From: Betaproteobacteria bacterium Ga0077527
GTDB taxonomy: Bacteria > Pseudomonadota > Gammaproteobacteria > Burkholderiales > SG8-41
Direction: 5' to 3'
Assembly (NCBI GenBank): GCA_001464815.1
Contig: LNDW01000018.1
Location: 62,001-126,000, forward strand
DNA length: 64,000 nt
Positions 54,187-62,926 of the stretch are shown here, in pieces. Made by a program: the position numbers and the translations under genes. Numbering within the stretch: position 1 is the stretch's first letter; each line of letters begins with the position of its first letter. Under the pieces are notes generated by a model that did not search any database, was not told the DNA's origin, and was given only the letters and a program-made list of their open reading frames with translations.

Positions 54187-54957
54187 TCAGAAATTGTTCT
54201 TCCAGTCCCGTATTTCGGCGAGCACGCTGACCGGATCACTCAGCGGTTTACCGGCGCGTGCACTGGCAGTGGCGATGATACCGGGGGCAGTGACGCGGAT
54301 GAAGGGATTGCTGGCTTTCTCAACGGCGATGGTTGATGGCAGGGTCGGCTGGCCGGCATCACGCAGCTTCTGCATGCTGGCGGTCAGTTCTTCCAGCAGC
54401 ACGTTGTCTGGTTCGGCGGCGCGCGCGAATTTGAGGTTGGACATCGTGTACTCGTGCCCGCAGTAGACGCGGGTGCTGTCGGGCAGCTTCGCCAGCAGCG
54501 TCAGTGCCTCGTGCATCTGCCGTGGCGTGCCTTCGAACAACCGGCCGCAGCCTGCGGCAAACAACGTATCGCCACAGAACAGCAGACCGTCGCCGTGGAA
54601 GGCGATGTGGGTACGGGTGTGTGCGGGGATGTCGAGCACGGTGAATTCGATGCCGAAGTGGGGCAGTGTGAAGCGCTGGCCGCCGGCCAGCGGATGCGTG
54701 GTTTCCGGAATGCGCTCGTCGCGCGGCCCGTAGACTGGCACCGGAAACTTTGCGAGCAGCGCGGCGTTGCCGCCGACATGGTCGGCGTGGTGGTGGGTGT
54801 TGAGGATGGCGGCGAGCTGCAGTCCCTCGCGCTCGAGGTGGTCGAGCACCGGTTGTGCTTCGCCGGGATCGACCACGGCGGCGTGTGTGGCATCGCGCAG
54901 GGTCCAGATGTAATTGTCGCTGAATGCGCGCAGTGCAACGATGTCGTATGCGGCCAT
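54187..54957 (-). CDS. gloB: hydroxyacylglutathione hydrolase (glyoxalase II)
   Basis: A 256-residue metallo-beta-lactamase-fold hydrolase that releases D-lactate and glutathione in methylglyoxal detoxification. The binuclear metal motif THHHADH is at residues 54-60, with further ligands in FCGDTLFAAGCGR and CGHEYTMSN. The C-terminal glyoxalase II-specific helical domain is present (SNPFIRV). Length and residues are canonical. It is divergent from the methyltransferase gene, with the shared 93-base promoter region at 54958-55050. Confidence 0.97.
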   Translation of the reverse strand: MAAYDIVALRAFSDNYIWTLRDATHAAVVDPGEAQPVLDHLEREGLQLAAILNTHHHADHVGGNAALLAKFPVPVYGPRDERIPETTHPLAGGQRFTLPHFGIEFTVLDIPAHTRTHIAFHGDGLLFCGDTLFAAGCGRLFEGTPRQMHEALTLLAKLPDSTRVYCGHEYTMSNLKFARAAEPDNVLLEELTASMQKLRDAGQPTLPSTIAVEKASNPFIRVTAPGIIATASARAGKPLSDPVSVLAEIRDWKNNF

Positions 54958-55050
54958 GGATGGTGCTCCTTGTCTGTTTTGCCGGGCCGGTCCGCAGGCG
55001 GCTGCGGAGATGCGCGGGGATTATGACAAATAATGATTTAAACTGCCCTG

Positions 55051-55824
55051 ATGACAATCCCTGATGCCGGCCCGGCAACGGAACCCGCGGTGAACGCAAC
55101 CCAGTGGCTTGACACCCCGCAGGGCCGTTATGTGCTCGACCGCGAGCAGGCTTATTTTGACAGCGCGGTGGCTGATATTTTTGGTTACCACGCCCTTCAG
55201 CTGGGCATGGAAGACATCAACCTGCTGCGGGCGAGCCGCATCCCGCTGCGGGTGCGCTCGGGGCGTGCCGCCGGAGCCGGGCTGTGTGCCGATTTCCACG
55301 ATCTGCCGATTGAATCCAACAGTGTTGACCTGATGCTGCTGCCGCATACTCTCGACTTTTCCGACAATCCGCACCAGATCGTGCGCGAAGTGGCCCGCGT
55401 GCTGCGTCCCGAGGGACATGTGGTGATTGCCGGATTCAATCCGCTGAGCCTGTGGGGGCTGCGCCGGCGCGTCGGCGGCAGCCGTGATTTTCCCTGGCAT
55501 GGCCGGTTCATCCATCTGGCGCGGATCAAGGACTGGCTGGCGCTGCTCGGCCTGGAAATTGTTGCCGGTTCGATGGCCTGTTATGCACCGCCCTGCGGCG
55601 AGCAGAAGTGGCTGGAACGCTTCGCCTTCATGGAAAAAGCCGGTGACCGCTGGTGGCCGATTGCCGGCGGCGTGTTTTTCCTGCAGGCAGTGAAGCGGGT
55701 TCGCGGCATCCGCCTGATCATGCCGAAGTGGAGTGACCTGGCCGCGCCCAAGAAAAACCTGGCGCCTGTGCCGGAGCGCGTGCGTGACGACGAGGCCGCT
55801 GCGGCGCGTACGCGGGCGCAATGA
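55051..55824 (+). CDS. class I SAM-dependent methyltransferase
   Basis: A 257-residue Rossmann-fold methyltransferase of the Methyltransf_11 type. The N-terminal segment ([26 protein letters not shown]) is characteristic of a beta/gamma-proteobacterial group encoded between gloB and rnhA. The canonical glycine-rich SAM motif is weak. [19 protein letters not shown] (post-I region) and [23 protein letters not shown] (motifs II/III) are clear. The substrate is unknown. It overlaps rnhA by 4 bases. Confidence 0.88.
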   Translation: MTIPDAGPATEPAVNATQWLDTPQGRYVLDREQAYFDSAVADIFGYHALQLGMEDINLLRASRIPLRVRSGRAAGAGLCADFHDLPIESNSVDLMLLPHTLDFSDNPHQIVREVARVLRPEGHVVIAGFNPLSLWGLRRRVGGSRDFPWHGRFIHLARIKDWLALLGLEIVAGSMACYAPPCGEQKWLERFAFMEKAGDRWWPIAGGVFFLQAVKRVRGIRLIMPKWSDLAAPKKNLAPVPERVRDDEAAAARTRAQ

Positions 55825-56327
55825 ACGAGGCCATGGTCGGCGAAATGAACGGCAGAACGGATGAGGCTGTGGTCGAGATTCACACCGATGGCGCCTGCAA
55901 GGGCAATCCCGGTGTCGGCGGCTGGGGCGCGCTGCTGAAAAGTGGTGGCCGCGAGCGCGAGCTGTTCGGCGGCGAGGCGCAGACCACCAACAACCGCATG
56001 GAACTCACCGCGGTGATCCGCGCGCTGGAGGCGCTGAAGCGGCCCTGCGCCGTGCGCCTGCATACCGATTCGAAATACGTGCAGCAGGGCATCACCGAGT
56101 GGATACACGGCTGGAAAAGGCGCGGCTGGAAAACCGCCGACAAAAAACCGGTAAAGAACGAGGACCTGTGGCGGCAGCTTGATGATTTGGCGGCACGGCA
56201 TGAGGTCGAGTGGTTGTGGATCAAGGGTCATGCCGGGCATGACGGCAATGAGCGGGCTGACGTTCTGGCCAATCGCGGAGTGGACAGCGTGCTGGATGGC
56301 GCTGCGGCAGCAGGGGGCGACAACTGA
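55821..56327 (+). CDS. rnhA: ribonuclease HI
   Basis: A 168-residue endonuclease that removes RNA from RNA-DNA hybrids. All catalytic residues are present: Asp23 ([11 protein letters not shown]), Glu61 (NNRMELTAV), Asp83 (HTDSKYV), His137 ([10 protein letters not shown]) and Asp147 (RADVLAN). The basic handle region ([18 protein letters not shown]) is intact. The N-terminus is about 14 residues longer than the E. coli form; an internal Met9 is an alternative start. The stop overlaps dnaQ by one base, and this pairing is conserved in proteobacteria. Confidence 0.97.
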   Translation: MNEAMVGEMNGRTDEAVVEIHTDGACKGNPGVGGWGALLKSGGRERELFGGEAQTTNNRMELTAVIRALEALKRPCAVRLHTDSKYVQQGITEWIHGWKRRGWKTADKKPVKNEDLWRQLDDLAARHEVEWLWIKGHAGHDGNERADVLANRGVDSVLDGAAAAGGDN

Positions 56328-57031
56328 TGAATACGAGACAGATCATCCTCGATACCGAGACCACCGGTCTCGAGCCTAAACTCGGTCACCGCATCATCGA
56401 GGTCGCCGGTGTCGAACTGGTCAACCGCCGGCTCAGCGGGCGGCATTTCCATCGTTACGTGAATCCCGGGCGGGACAGTGATGAAGGTGCCCTGCAGGTG
56501 CACGGCCTGACCACCGAGTTTCTCAGTGACAAGCCGCGCTTTGCCGAGATCGTCGATGAATTGCTCGAGTATGTGCAGGGTGCCGAGCTGATCATCCACA
56601 ACGCGCCTTTCGATATCGGCTTCCTGGATCACGAGCTGGCGCTGCTGCGGCGGAAAAAACTGTCAACCTTCTGCCCGTCGGTGATTGACACGCTGCGCAT
56701 GGCCAAGGACCTGCATCCGGGGAAACGCAACAGTCTGGATGCGTTGTGCGAGCGCTACCAGATCGACAATTCGGCGCGCACCCTGCACGGCGCGCTGCTC
56801 GATGCCGAGCTGCTGGCCGACGTTTACCTGTCGATGACGCGCGGGCAGGACAGCCTGATCGGCGAAACCGAGGTCACTCGCACCGAACACAAGGTGGCCG
56901 GTTTTGAGCGCGGCAGCCTGAAGTTTGTGGTGCAGCTCGCCACGGCCGAGGAACTGGCCGCGCACGAAGCGCAGTTGACGGACATCGAAAAGGCCAGCGG
57001 CGGCGCCCTGTGGCGTCGGGAAAACGCCTGA
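56327..57031 (+). CDS. dnaQ: DNA polymerase III epsilon subunit (proofreading exonuclease)
   Basis: A 234-residue 3'-5' exonuclease subunit. Exo I is ILDTETTGL (Asp9, Glu11), Exo II IIHNAPFDIGFLDHEL and Exo III HGALLDAELLADVYL, with the His/Asp pair of DEDDh enzymes. The C-terminal tail, which would bind the alpha subunit, is present (residues about 180-234). The coding order rnhA-dnaQ with a one-base overlap indicates co-translation. It converges with tal, with only 7 bases between them and no obvious terminator. Confidence 0.97.
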   Translation: MNTRQIILDTETTGLEPKLGHRIIEVAGVELVNRRLSGRHFHRYVNPGRDSDEGALQVHGLTTEFLSDKPRFAEIVDELLEYVQGAELIIHNAPFDIGFLDHELALLRRKKLSTFCPSVIDTLRMAKDLHPGKRNSLDALCERYQIDNSARTLHGALLDAELLADVYLSMTRGQDSLIGETEVTRTEHKVAGFERGSLKFVVQLATAEELAAHEAQLTDIEKASGGALWRRENA

Positions 57032-57038
57032 TCCAGCA

Positions 57039-58133
57039 TCAGCCGGTCAGTTTCAGCAGCTGATCAAAGGAGTCGGCAAACAGTTTCAGGCCTTCTGTCT
57101 GCAGCTGCGCGCCGGCTTGATCAAGGTCGATGCCCAGGCCGTGCAGGGCGGCCAACTGGCTGCGTGCGGCATCAACATCCTGGGTCAGGGTTTCCTCGGC
57201 ACGTCCATGGTCGCGGAATGCGGCCAGTGTCGCGTCGGGCACGGTGTTCACGGTGCCGGGGCCGATCAGCGACTCGACATACAGCACATCGCTGTAAGCG
57301 GCATTCTTGGTGCCGGTGCTGGCCCATAGCAGTTGCTGGGCATTCATGCCGCGCGCCGCCAGTGCGGCATGTGCGGGCTGGGCCCGCCGCTCCCGATCCT
57401 CGGCATAGGCGACACGTGCCATTGCCACCGCAGATTTTCCGCGCAGGGTCAGCGCATCACCGCCGATGGCCTCGAGTTTTTTGTCAATCAGGGTATCGAC
57501 GCGGCTCAGGAAGACGCTGGCCACCGACCGGACCTTGCGCGGATCGCCACCCGCCGTGACCAGCGCCGAGATGCCGCGCAGCCATGCGGCGTGGACATCG
57601 CGGGCATGGCGCAGCGAAAACATCAGTGTGACATTGACCGAACAGCCGCGGGCCGCAAGTGCTTCAATCGCCTGCAGTCCGGCCGCGGTTGCGGGCACCT
57701 TGATCATCAGATTGTCGCGCGCCACCGCGGCCTTCAGCCGCAGCCCGGCCGCGACCGTCGCCGCGGCGTCATGGGCCAGCGCCGGGGAAACTTCGAGGCT
57801 GACATGGCCGTCATTACCCTGCGTTGATTTGTGCAGCGGTGCCAGCAGGTCGCAGGCGCCCTGGATGTCGGCAACAGCGAGCGCTTCGTAGCGCTGTTCG
57901 GCACTCAGGCCAGGATCGGCGCGCAGGCGCTGGAGGTCTTCTCGGTAATAAGGGCTTTCGCTGATCGCCTTGAAAAAAATCGTCGGATTCGAGGTCACGC
58001 CGGCGATACGGTCTTCGGTGATCAGTTTTTGCAGCGCGCCTTCACGCAGCAGTGTACGCGACAGGTTGTCGAGCCAGACGCGCTGGCCCAGGGCATGCAG
58101 GCGCAGCAGGGGGTTGAGTGCAGGCATGTTCAT
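57039..58133 (-). CDS. tal: transaldolase
   Basis: A 364-residue TIM-barrel enzyme of the non-oxidative pentose phosphate pathway, of the longer transaldolase class found in actinobacteria and many betaproteobacteria. Key features are AGVTSNPTIFFKAI near residues 45-58, the Schiff-base Lys in NLMIKVPAT near 143, SVNVTLMFSLRHA and LLWASTGTKN. The start at MNMPALNPLLRL is the furthest upstream ATG and fits. It lies 6 bases after the nudC stop on the same strand, so the two are probably co-transcribed. Confidence 0.95.
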   Translation of the reverse strand: MNMPALNPLLRLHALGQRVWLDNLSRTLLREGALQKLITEDRIAGVTSNPTIFFKAISESPYYREDLQRLRADPGLSAEQRYEALAVADIQGACDLLAPLHKSTQGNDGHVSLEVSPALAHDAAATVAAGLRLKAAVARDNLMIKVPATAAGLQAIEALAARGCSVNVTLMFSLRHARDVHAAWLRGISALVTAGGDPRKVRSVASVFLSRVDTLIDKKLEAIGGDALTLRGKSAVAMARVAYAEDRERRAQPAHAALAARGMNAQQLLWASTGTKNAAYSDVLYVESLIGPGTVNTVPDATLAAFRDHGRAEETLTQDVDAARSQLAALHGLGIDLDQAGAQLQTEGLKLFADSFDQLLKLTG

Positions 58134-58139
58134 GATTGA

Positions 58140-58979
58140 TCAGCCGCGCGGAATGCGCTTTGCCAGATCGGCGGCGACCGCGGTGATCAGCCGGCGCGAA
58201 ATGCTGACGCTGGGCGGCAGGTTGGGCAGGACCTCGGCATCGAACCAGGAGGCTTGTTCGATTTCGACGCCGTCGGGGCGGATTTCGCCGCCGGCGTATT
58301 CGGCAGTGAAGGCGATCATCAGGGAGTGCGGGAAGGGCCAGGGCTGGCTGCCGAAGTAACGCAGCTCGCCGACGCGGACGCCGACTTCCTCCATCGTTTC
58401 GCGCGCCACGGTGTCCTCGAGCATTTCACCGGGTTCGACAAAACCGGCGATCGCCGAATACCGTCCCGGCGCCCACTCAGCCTTGCGCGCAAGCAGCAGT
58501 TCGCGGCCGCGGGTAACCAGCACCATCACCGCCGGGGATACCAGCGGATAACTGGTGAAGCGGCAGGCCGGGCAGGCGCGGGCGCGTTCGTCGCTGCGCG
58601 CGCGCATCGGCGTGCCGCAGCGGCTGCAGAACTGGTGGTTGCGCTCCCAGTCGAGGAGCTGCAGGGCGCGGCCTGATAACGCCGCGGTGGTGCCATCGAC
58701 CATCGCGAACATCTCGCGCAGCCCCAGTTTGGCCCAGCCTTCGGGCAGGGGATGCTGTTCGTGGACTTCGGCGGCATAACAGTGCCGGCCGTCGAGCAGG
58801 CCGAGGTAGGTGCTGCGCAACGCTTCGATGCCGTGTTCGGCGAGATGCCCGCAGCACGGCAGCGTGGCGGAGGCGGAATCGATGACGATGATCGATGAGC
58901 GCTGGAAGGCAAACCATAGCGCCGGCTGGTCGAGCTGTTCCGGCGGGGTGTGCAGCGGCGTGTAGATCAGGTCGGGCAT
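58140..58979 (-). CDS. nudC: NAD+ diphosphatase / NAD-cap decapping enzyme NudC
   Basis: A 279-residue Nudix hydrolase that splits NAD(H) and removes NAD caps from RNA. It has a zinc ribbon (FCSRCGTPMRARS and RACPACRF, about residues 115-140), then the Nudix box GFVEPGEMLEDTVARETMEE with the essential Glu pair. The NudC-specific motif SQPWPFPHSLM follows. The ATG at 58979 (MPDLIYTPL) is preferred to an in-frame start 18 codons upstream. Confidence 0.95.
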   Translation of the reverse strand: MPDLIYTPLHTPPEQLDQPALWFAFQRSSIIVIDSASATLPCCGHLAEHGIEALRSTYLGLLDGRHCYAAEVHEQHPLPEGWAKLGLREMFAMVDGTTAALSGRALQLLDWERNHQFCSRCGTPMRARSDERARACPACRFTSYPLVSPAVMVLVTRGRELLLARKAEWAPGRYSAIAGFVEPGEMLEDTVARETMEEVGVRVGELRYFGSQPWPFPHSLMIAFTAEYAGGEIRPDGVEIEQASWFDAEVLPNLPPSVSISRRLITAVAADLAKRIPRG

Positions 58980-59066
58980 CGCGCTATTTTCCGGTTTGTC
59001 CGGGCACGGCCGCGCGGGATTTTTCTGCCGCAAATCCTGCGTGACAAACCCGGTGGCAGGAGAAGT

Positions 59067-59141
59067 TGGTGGGCGGTACTGGGATCGAACCAGTGGCTTC
59101 CACCGTGTGAAGGTGGCACTCTACCGCTGAGTTAACCGCCC
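59067..59141 (-). tRNA. tRNA-Val (anticodon CAC)
   Basis: 75 bases with encoded CCA. The acceptor GGGCGGT pairs with ACCGCCC, and the loop TTCACAC gives CAC. A second Val isoacceptor, reading GTG, distinct from the TAC gene at 42701. Confidence 0.97.
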
Positions 59142-59192
59142 GAGCCGGCACGGATTTTACCACTGGCGGCGGGCTGCCGCCAAACCGCTGGC

Positions 59193-59198
59193 TATAAT
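59193..59198 (+). promoter_or_regulatory. candidate -10 box for the DadA-like gene
   Basis: TATAAT, a perfect -10 hexamer, lies 34 bases before the start codon of the DadA-like gene. No clear -35 box is seen. Confidence 0.5.
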
Positions 59199-59232
59199 CA
59201 AGGCCTGCGACTTCCCTTCAGCAATTCACCTC

Positions 59233-60474
59233 ATGCAGACCCGAAACATCACCATCATCGGCGCCGGCATCGTTGGCATCGCCACCGCCAGTTACCTGCG
59301 TCGTGACGGTCACGCCGTCACGGTTGTTGATCAGCGCCCCCCCGGCGAATACTGCTCTTTCGGCAACGCCGGCATCCTCAGCCCGGGTTCCTGCGTGCCG
59401 ATTTCGATGCCCGGAATTCTTGGCCAGGTGCCCGGATACCTGCTCGATCCACTGGGGCCGCTGGCGCTGCGCTGGTCGTACCTGCCGAAGGCCGTGCCTT
59501 GGCTGCTGCGGTTTGTCGCCGCTGCCGAGCGCAAGCGCGTCGAACGCATTGCCGACGGCTTGCGTGCCTTGCTGTCGCAGACTTTCGAAGCCTATGCGCC
59601 ACTGGTGAAAAACGCCGGCGTCGAGGATCTGATTCATCGCAGCGGCTATATCGCGGTGTATTCGGATAGCAAGGCCTATGAAGCGGACGCGCTCGGCTGG
59701 AAGCTGCGCCGCGACCGCGGCGTGGTCATCGACGAGCTGGATGCGGAGGAACTGCGGCGGCGTGTGCCGCAGCTCAAGGGTGATTTCCGCATGGGGCTGT
59801 TCCTGCACGACCACGGCTGGTGTGCCAACCCCGAACGCCTGACCAAATCGCTGGCTGCCCAGTTCGAGCGTGATGGCGGGCGCATCCTGCAGCGCAGCGT
59901 GCTTGGCATCGATGTCGGGCCCGACGGCCCGCGGGCGCTGCGCACGGATGCCGGCGATCTGCCGGTGGAGACGCTGGTGATCTGCGCCGGCTCGCATTCG
60001 AATGAGTTCAGTGCCGCGCTGGGTGATGCGGTGCCGCTGGAGGCCGAGCGTGGTTATCACGTGACATTTTCCGATCCGCGCTTCGAGTTACCGATGCCGC
60101 TGATGGTGCCGGAGCACAAGTGTTTCGTGACGCCGATGGAAATGGGATTGCGCATTGCCGGGCAGAGCGAGTTTGCCGGCATTGATGCCGCGCCCGACTA
60201 CCGCCGCGCAGACCGGCTGGCGACACTGATGCAGCGCATGTTCCCCGGCATCAGCCGGGTCGATGCCACGCAATGGATGGGGCGGCGGCCGTCGATGCCG
60301 GATTCGACCCCGGTGATCGGTCGCGCGACGCGTTACGCAAACACGTATTACGCCTTCGGTCACGGCCATGTCGGCCTCTGCGGCGGTGCGCCCACCGGCA
60401 GGCTGATGGCCGACCTGATTGGCGGCAGGCCGTCGCAGATCGACCTCGCGCCATATCGTCCGGACCGCTTTTGA
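59233..60474 (+). CDS. FAD-dependent D-amino acid dehydrogenase (DadA-like)
   Basis: A 413-residue flavoprotein of the DAO/GlyOx superfamily. The dinucleotide motif is ITIIGAGIVGIATASYLRRDGH. The motif SFGNAGILSPGSCVPISMPG is typical of DadA-type enzymes that deaminate D-amino acids and feed the quinone pool. C-terminal signatures are MGRRPSMPDSTPVIGRA and YAFGHGHVGLCGGAPTGRLMADLI. It is monocistronic, between tRNA-Val and gltX. D-alanine is the usual substrate, but similar enzymes take D-proline or hydroxyproline; no alanine racemase is adjacent. Confidence 0.88.
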   Translation: MQTRNITIIGAGIVGIATASYLRRDGHAVTVVDQRPPGEYCSFGNAGILSPGSCVPISMPGILGQVPGYLLDPLGPLALRWSYLPKAVPWLLRFVAAAERKRVERIADGLRALLSQTFEAYAPLVKNAGVEDLIHRSGYIAVYSDSKAYEADALGWKLRRDRGVVIDELDAEELRRRVPQLKGDFRMGLFLHDHGWCANPERLTKSLAAQFERDGGRILQRSVLGIDVGPDGPRALRTDAGDLPVETLVICAGSHSNEFSAALGDAVPLEAERGYHVTFSDPRFELPMPLMVPEHKCFVTPMEMGLRIAGQSEFAGIDAAPDYRRADRLATLMQRMFPGISRVDATQWMGRRPSMPDSTPVIGRATRYANTYYAFGHGHVGLCGGAPTGRLMADLIGGRPSQIDLAPYRPDRF

Positions 60475-60547
60475 CTGCTCTTGGCCGGCGGGCAGCCCCG
60501 GGCCCGCGTAAAATGGCGCCTTTTTTCAGCGGCTGGAATATCTGAGC

Positions 60548-61951
60548 ATGGTTCGCACCCGTTTTGCGCCGAGTCCCACCGGCTATCTGCACATCGGCGG
60601 CGCCCGCACCGCGCTGTTCTGCTGGGCCTTCGCCAAACAGCAGGGTGGCACCTTCGTCCTGCGCATCGAGGATACCGATCGCGAGCGTTCAACCGACGCT
60701 TCAGTGCAGGCCATACTCGACGGCATGAACTGGCTCGGACTGGATTACGAAGGCCCGTACTTCCAGATGCACCGCCTCGAGCGTTACCAGGCCGCGGTGC
60801 AGCAGCTGCTGCGCGATGGCCGGGCTTATGAGTGTTATGCGACGCGTGAGGAAATCGATGCGCTGCGCGAGCAGCAGCGTGCCCGTGGCGACAAGCCGCG
60901 TTACGACGGCCGCTGGAGGCCGGAAAACGCGAAACGGCTCAATTTGGTGCCGCCGCCCGGCGCAAAACCGGTGATCCGTTTCCGCACGCCGGACACCGGC
61001 GAAGTCACCTTCAACGACCTGGTCAAAGGCCCGATCACGGTGGCCAATGCCGAGCTTGACGATCTGGTGATCATGCGCGCCGACGGCATACCCACCTACA
61101 ACTTCGGCGTGGTCATCGATGACATCGACATGGCGATCACCCATGTCGTGCGTGGTGACGACCATGTCAACAACACGCCGCGGCAGATCAACATCTACAA
61201 GGCGCTGGGCGCCTGCCTGCCGCTGTTCGCACACCTGCCGATGATTCTGGGTGCCGACGGCGAGCGGTTGTCAAAACGCCATGGCGCGGTCAGCGTGATG
61301 CAGTACCACGAAGACGGCTACCTGCCTGAGGCACTGAACAACTACCTGGCGCGGCTTGGCTGGTCGCATGGTGATGACGAGAAGTTTTCGATGGCTCAGC
61401 TCGTTGAATGGTTCGACCTGAGGCACATCAGCAAGTCGCCGGCGCGTTTTGATCCGGAAAAGCTGGGCTGGCTCAACCAGCAGTATCTCAAGGAGGGCGA
61501 TGACGCGCGCCTGGCTTCGCTGATGCTGCCTTTCCTCGAGCGTGATGGCTGCGCTGTGGCCGATGGTCCGGATCCGCGGCGGGTGGTTGCGTTGCTCAAG
61601 GAGCGGGTGAGCACGATTGAGGAGCTGGCTGATGCGGCTGTGTATTTTTACCGTGCACTGGAGCCGTCGACTGAATTACGCGCACAGCATTACACCGCTG
61701 CGCTGCGTCCGGCGCTTGCCGGCTTGCACGGTCAGCTCGCGAACATCGAGTGGAACCGTGCGAACATCAGCGCCGCGATGAAGGCGGCGGTCGCCGAGCA
61801 CAAACTGAAGTTTCCGCAACTGGCGATGCCGCTGCGGGTGATGGTCACCGGAGAACCGCAGACGCCTTCAGTTGATGCAACGCTGGAACTGATCGGCCGC
61901 GAGCAGGTGCTGGCGCGGATGGCGCGGGAACTTGCACACGTTCCGGCCTGA
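60548..61951 (+). CDS. gltX: glutamyl-tRNA synthetase
   Basis: A 467-residue class I aminoacyl-tRNA synthetase charging tRNA-Glu. The HIGH motif is YLHIGGART (residues 13-21), and the KMSKS-equivalent is RLSKRHGA near 240. FAPSPTG, RIEDTD and [11 protein letters not shown] are intact, and the C-terminal anticodon-binding helices end near residue 465. The tRNA-Glu gene lies convergently just downstream, across a shared terminator. Confidence 0.97.
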   Translation: MVRTRFAPSPTGYLHIGGARTALFCWAFAKQQGGTFVLRIEDTDRERSTDASVQAILDGMNWLGLDYEGPYFQMHRLERYQAAVQQLLRDGRAYECYATREEIDALREQQRARGDKPRYDGRWRPENAKRLNLVPPPGAKPVIRFRTPDTGEVTFNDLVKGPITVANAELDDLVIMRADGIPTYNFGVVIDDIDMAITHVVRGDDHVNNTPRQINIYKALGACLPLFAHLPMILGADGERLSKRHGAVSVMQYHEDGYLPEALNNYLARLGWSHGDDEKFSMAQLVEWFDLRHISKSPARFDPEKLGWLNQQYLKEGDDARLASLMLPFLERDGCAVADGPDPRRVVALLKERVSTIEELADAAVYFYRALEPSTELRAQHYTAALRPALAGLHGQLANIEWNRANISAAMKAAVAEHKLKFPQLAMPLRVMVTGEPQTPSVDATLELIGREQVLARMARELAHVPA

Positions 61952-61976
61952 AGCTTCCTGAAGGCGTATAAAAAAA

Positions 61977-62002
61977 GAAAAGCCGCTGTTGGGCGGCTTT
62001 TC
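61977..62002. terminator. bidirectional terminator between gltX and tRNA-Glu
   Basis: AAAAGCCGC (61978-61986) pairs with GCGGCTTTT (61993-62001). An A-rich run (61970-61981) on the left acts as the T-run for the tRNA transcript on the minus strand. Confidence 0.85.
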
Positions 62003-62008
62003 AGTGGC

Positions 62009-62084
62009 TGGCGTCCCCACGGGGATTCGAACCCCGGTTACCGCCGTGAAAGGGCGATGTCCTAGGCCTCTAGACGATAGGGAC
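62009..62084 (-). tRNA. tRNA-Glu (anticodon TTC)
   Basis: 76 bases with encoded CCA, GTCCCTA acceptor, anticodon loop CTTTCAC giving TTC. It sits directly downstream of the tRNA-Ala gene in one transcript. Confidence 0.97.
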
Positions 62085-62122
62085 TACGTCTTGGTGTCAG
62101 CAGTTACAGCGAATCGAACTGC

Positions 62123-62198
<76 letters not shown>

Positions 62199-62277
62199 AC
62201 GAGAGCGGCGCATTATACCGACGGGCATATCCCGTGTAAACCGCTACAGCCGGCTGTGTTTTGCTCCGGATCCTGCG

Positions 62278-62306
62278 TTGCGGGGGTATCGGTCATGCGC
62301 TAGAGT
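62278..62306 (+). promoter_or_regulatory. candidate promoter for the UGSC selenoprotein operon
   Basis: TTGCGG (62278-62283) and TAGAGT (62301-62306), 17 bases apart, about 77 bases before the start codon. Read by eye; moderate match only. Confidence 0.4.
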
Positions 62307-62383
62307 CGCCTCGCGCCGTGCCTCGATGGTTCTCGACAAAGCAGGACATCTGGCGGCGCTTCAACCCGATGCAGGAGTACACG

Positions 62384-62926
62384 ATGAGTTCGAAAGTCCG
62401 TTTGGTGGTCCCCGAAGCGCCATCCCCGCAAACCGTAGCTGCGACCGAAACCCGCGCGGTGGCCATAGGCGCGGGCATCCGTCTCGGCATACTCGACAAC
62501 AGCAAGGGCAATGCCGATCATCTGCTGAAGTTCATTGTCGAGGGGGTCAAGGCGGTGCTGCCGGTGGCGTCCGTGGTATCGCTGCGCAAGGACAGTGTCA
62601 GCCTGCCGGCGCCGGCCGACATTCTTGATCGTCTCGTTGCGGAATCGGATTACGTCATTACCGCAATGGCCGATTGAGGGTCGTGCACGTCGTGGAGTGT
62701 CCACGACATGTCGAATCTCAGCAAACGCGGTCTGACCACAGCGGTGATCTGTTCCGGTCCCTTCCTCAAGCTGGGCCAGGCCCAGGCGCGCGTGTTCGGC
62801 GTGCCCGACCTGCCGTTGCTGGAAATCCAGCATCCGCTGGGTGGCCAGTCGATCGAGGGGGTCAAGGCGCGGGCTGACCACGCGGTGACGCAATTCGTGA
62901 AACTGCTGAAGGAGAAGGCGCAATGA
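62384..62926 (+). CDS. UGSC-family selenoprotein with in-frame UGA (Sec98)
   Basis: 180 residues if the TGA at 62675-62677 is read as selenocysteine. AGGAG (62373-62377) lies six bases before the ATG. Reading continues in the same frame across the TGA to a TGA at 62924-62926. The first part ends SDYVITAMAD, then Sec98-Gly-Ser-Cys101 followed by TSWSVHDMSNLSKRG, a UxxC redox-type motif. I recognise this as the UGSC protein family, known from selenoproteome surveys and of unknown function; non-seleno relatives have Cys at that place. A hairpin follows the TGA. The C-terminal half (GLTTAVICSGPF, LEIQHPLGG) is well conserved in style. The next gene overlaps by 4 bases. Confidence 0.88.
62689..62707 (+). 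promoter_or_regulatory. putative bacterial SECIS hairpin
   Basis: GTCGTGGA and TCCACGAC form a perfect 8-bp stem around a GTG loop. It starts 11 bases after the Sec codon, with the loop about 20 bases downstream. A G at the loop start and this distance fit what SelB-recognised elements in bacteria require. It lies inside the coding sequence. Confidence 0.7.

Noticed and set aside
57032-57038. Terminator between dnaQ and tal
   Set aside because: Only seven bases separate the stops and no stem with a T-run was found.
62384-62677. Nonsense-mutated pseudogene
   Set aside because: The frame after the TGA is intact to a normal stop, the next gene is coupled to it, and the TGA lies exactly at the expected Sec position.
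62708-62926. Separate small gene starting at the ATG after the UGA
   Set aside because: There is no ribosome site upstream (the bases form the hairpin), the frame is continuous with the upstream part, and the U-G-S-C motif spans the TGA.
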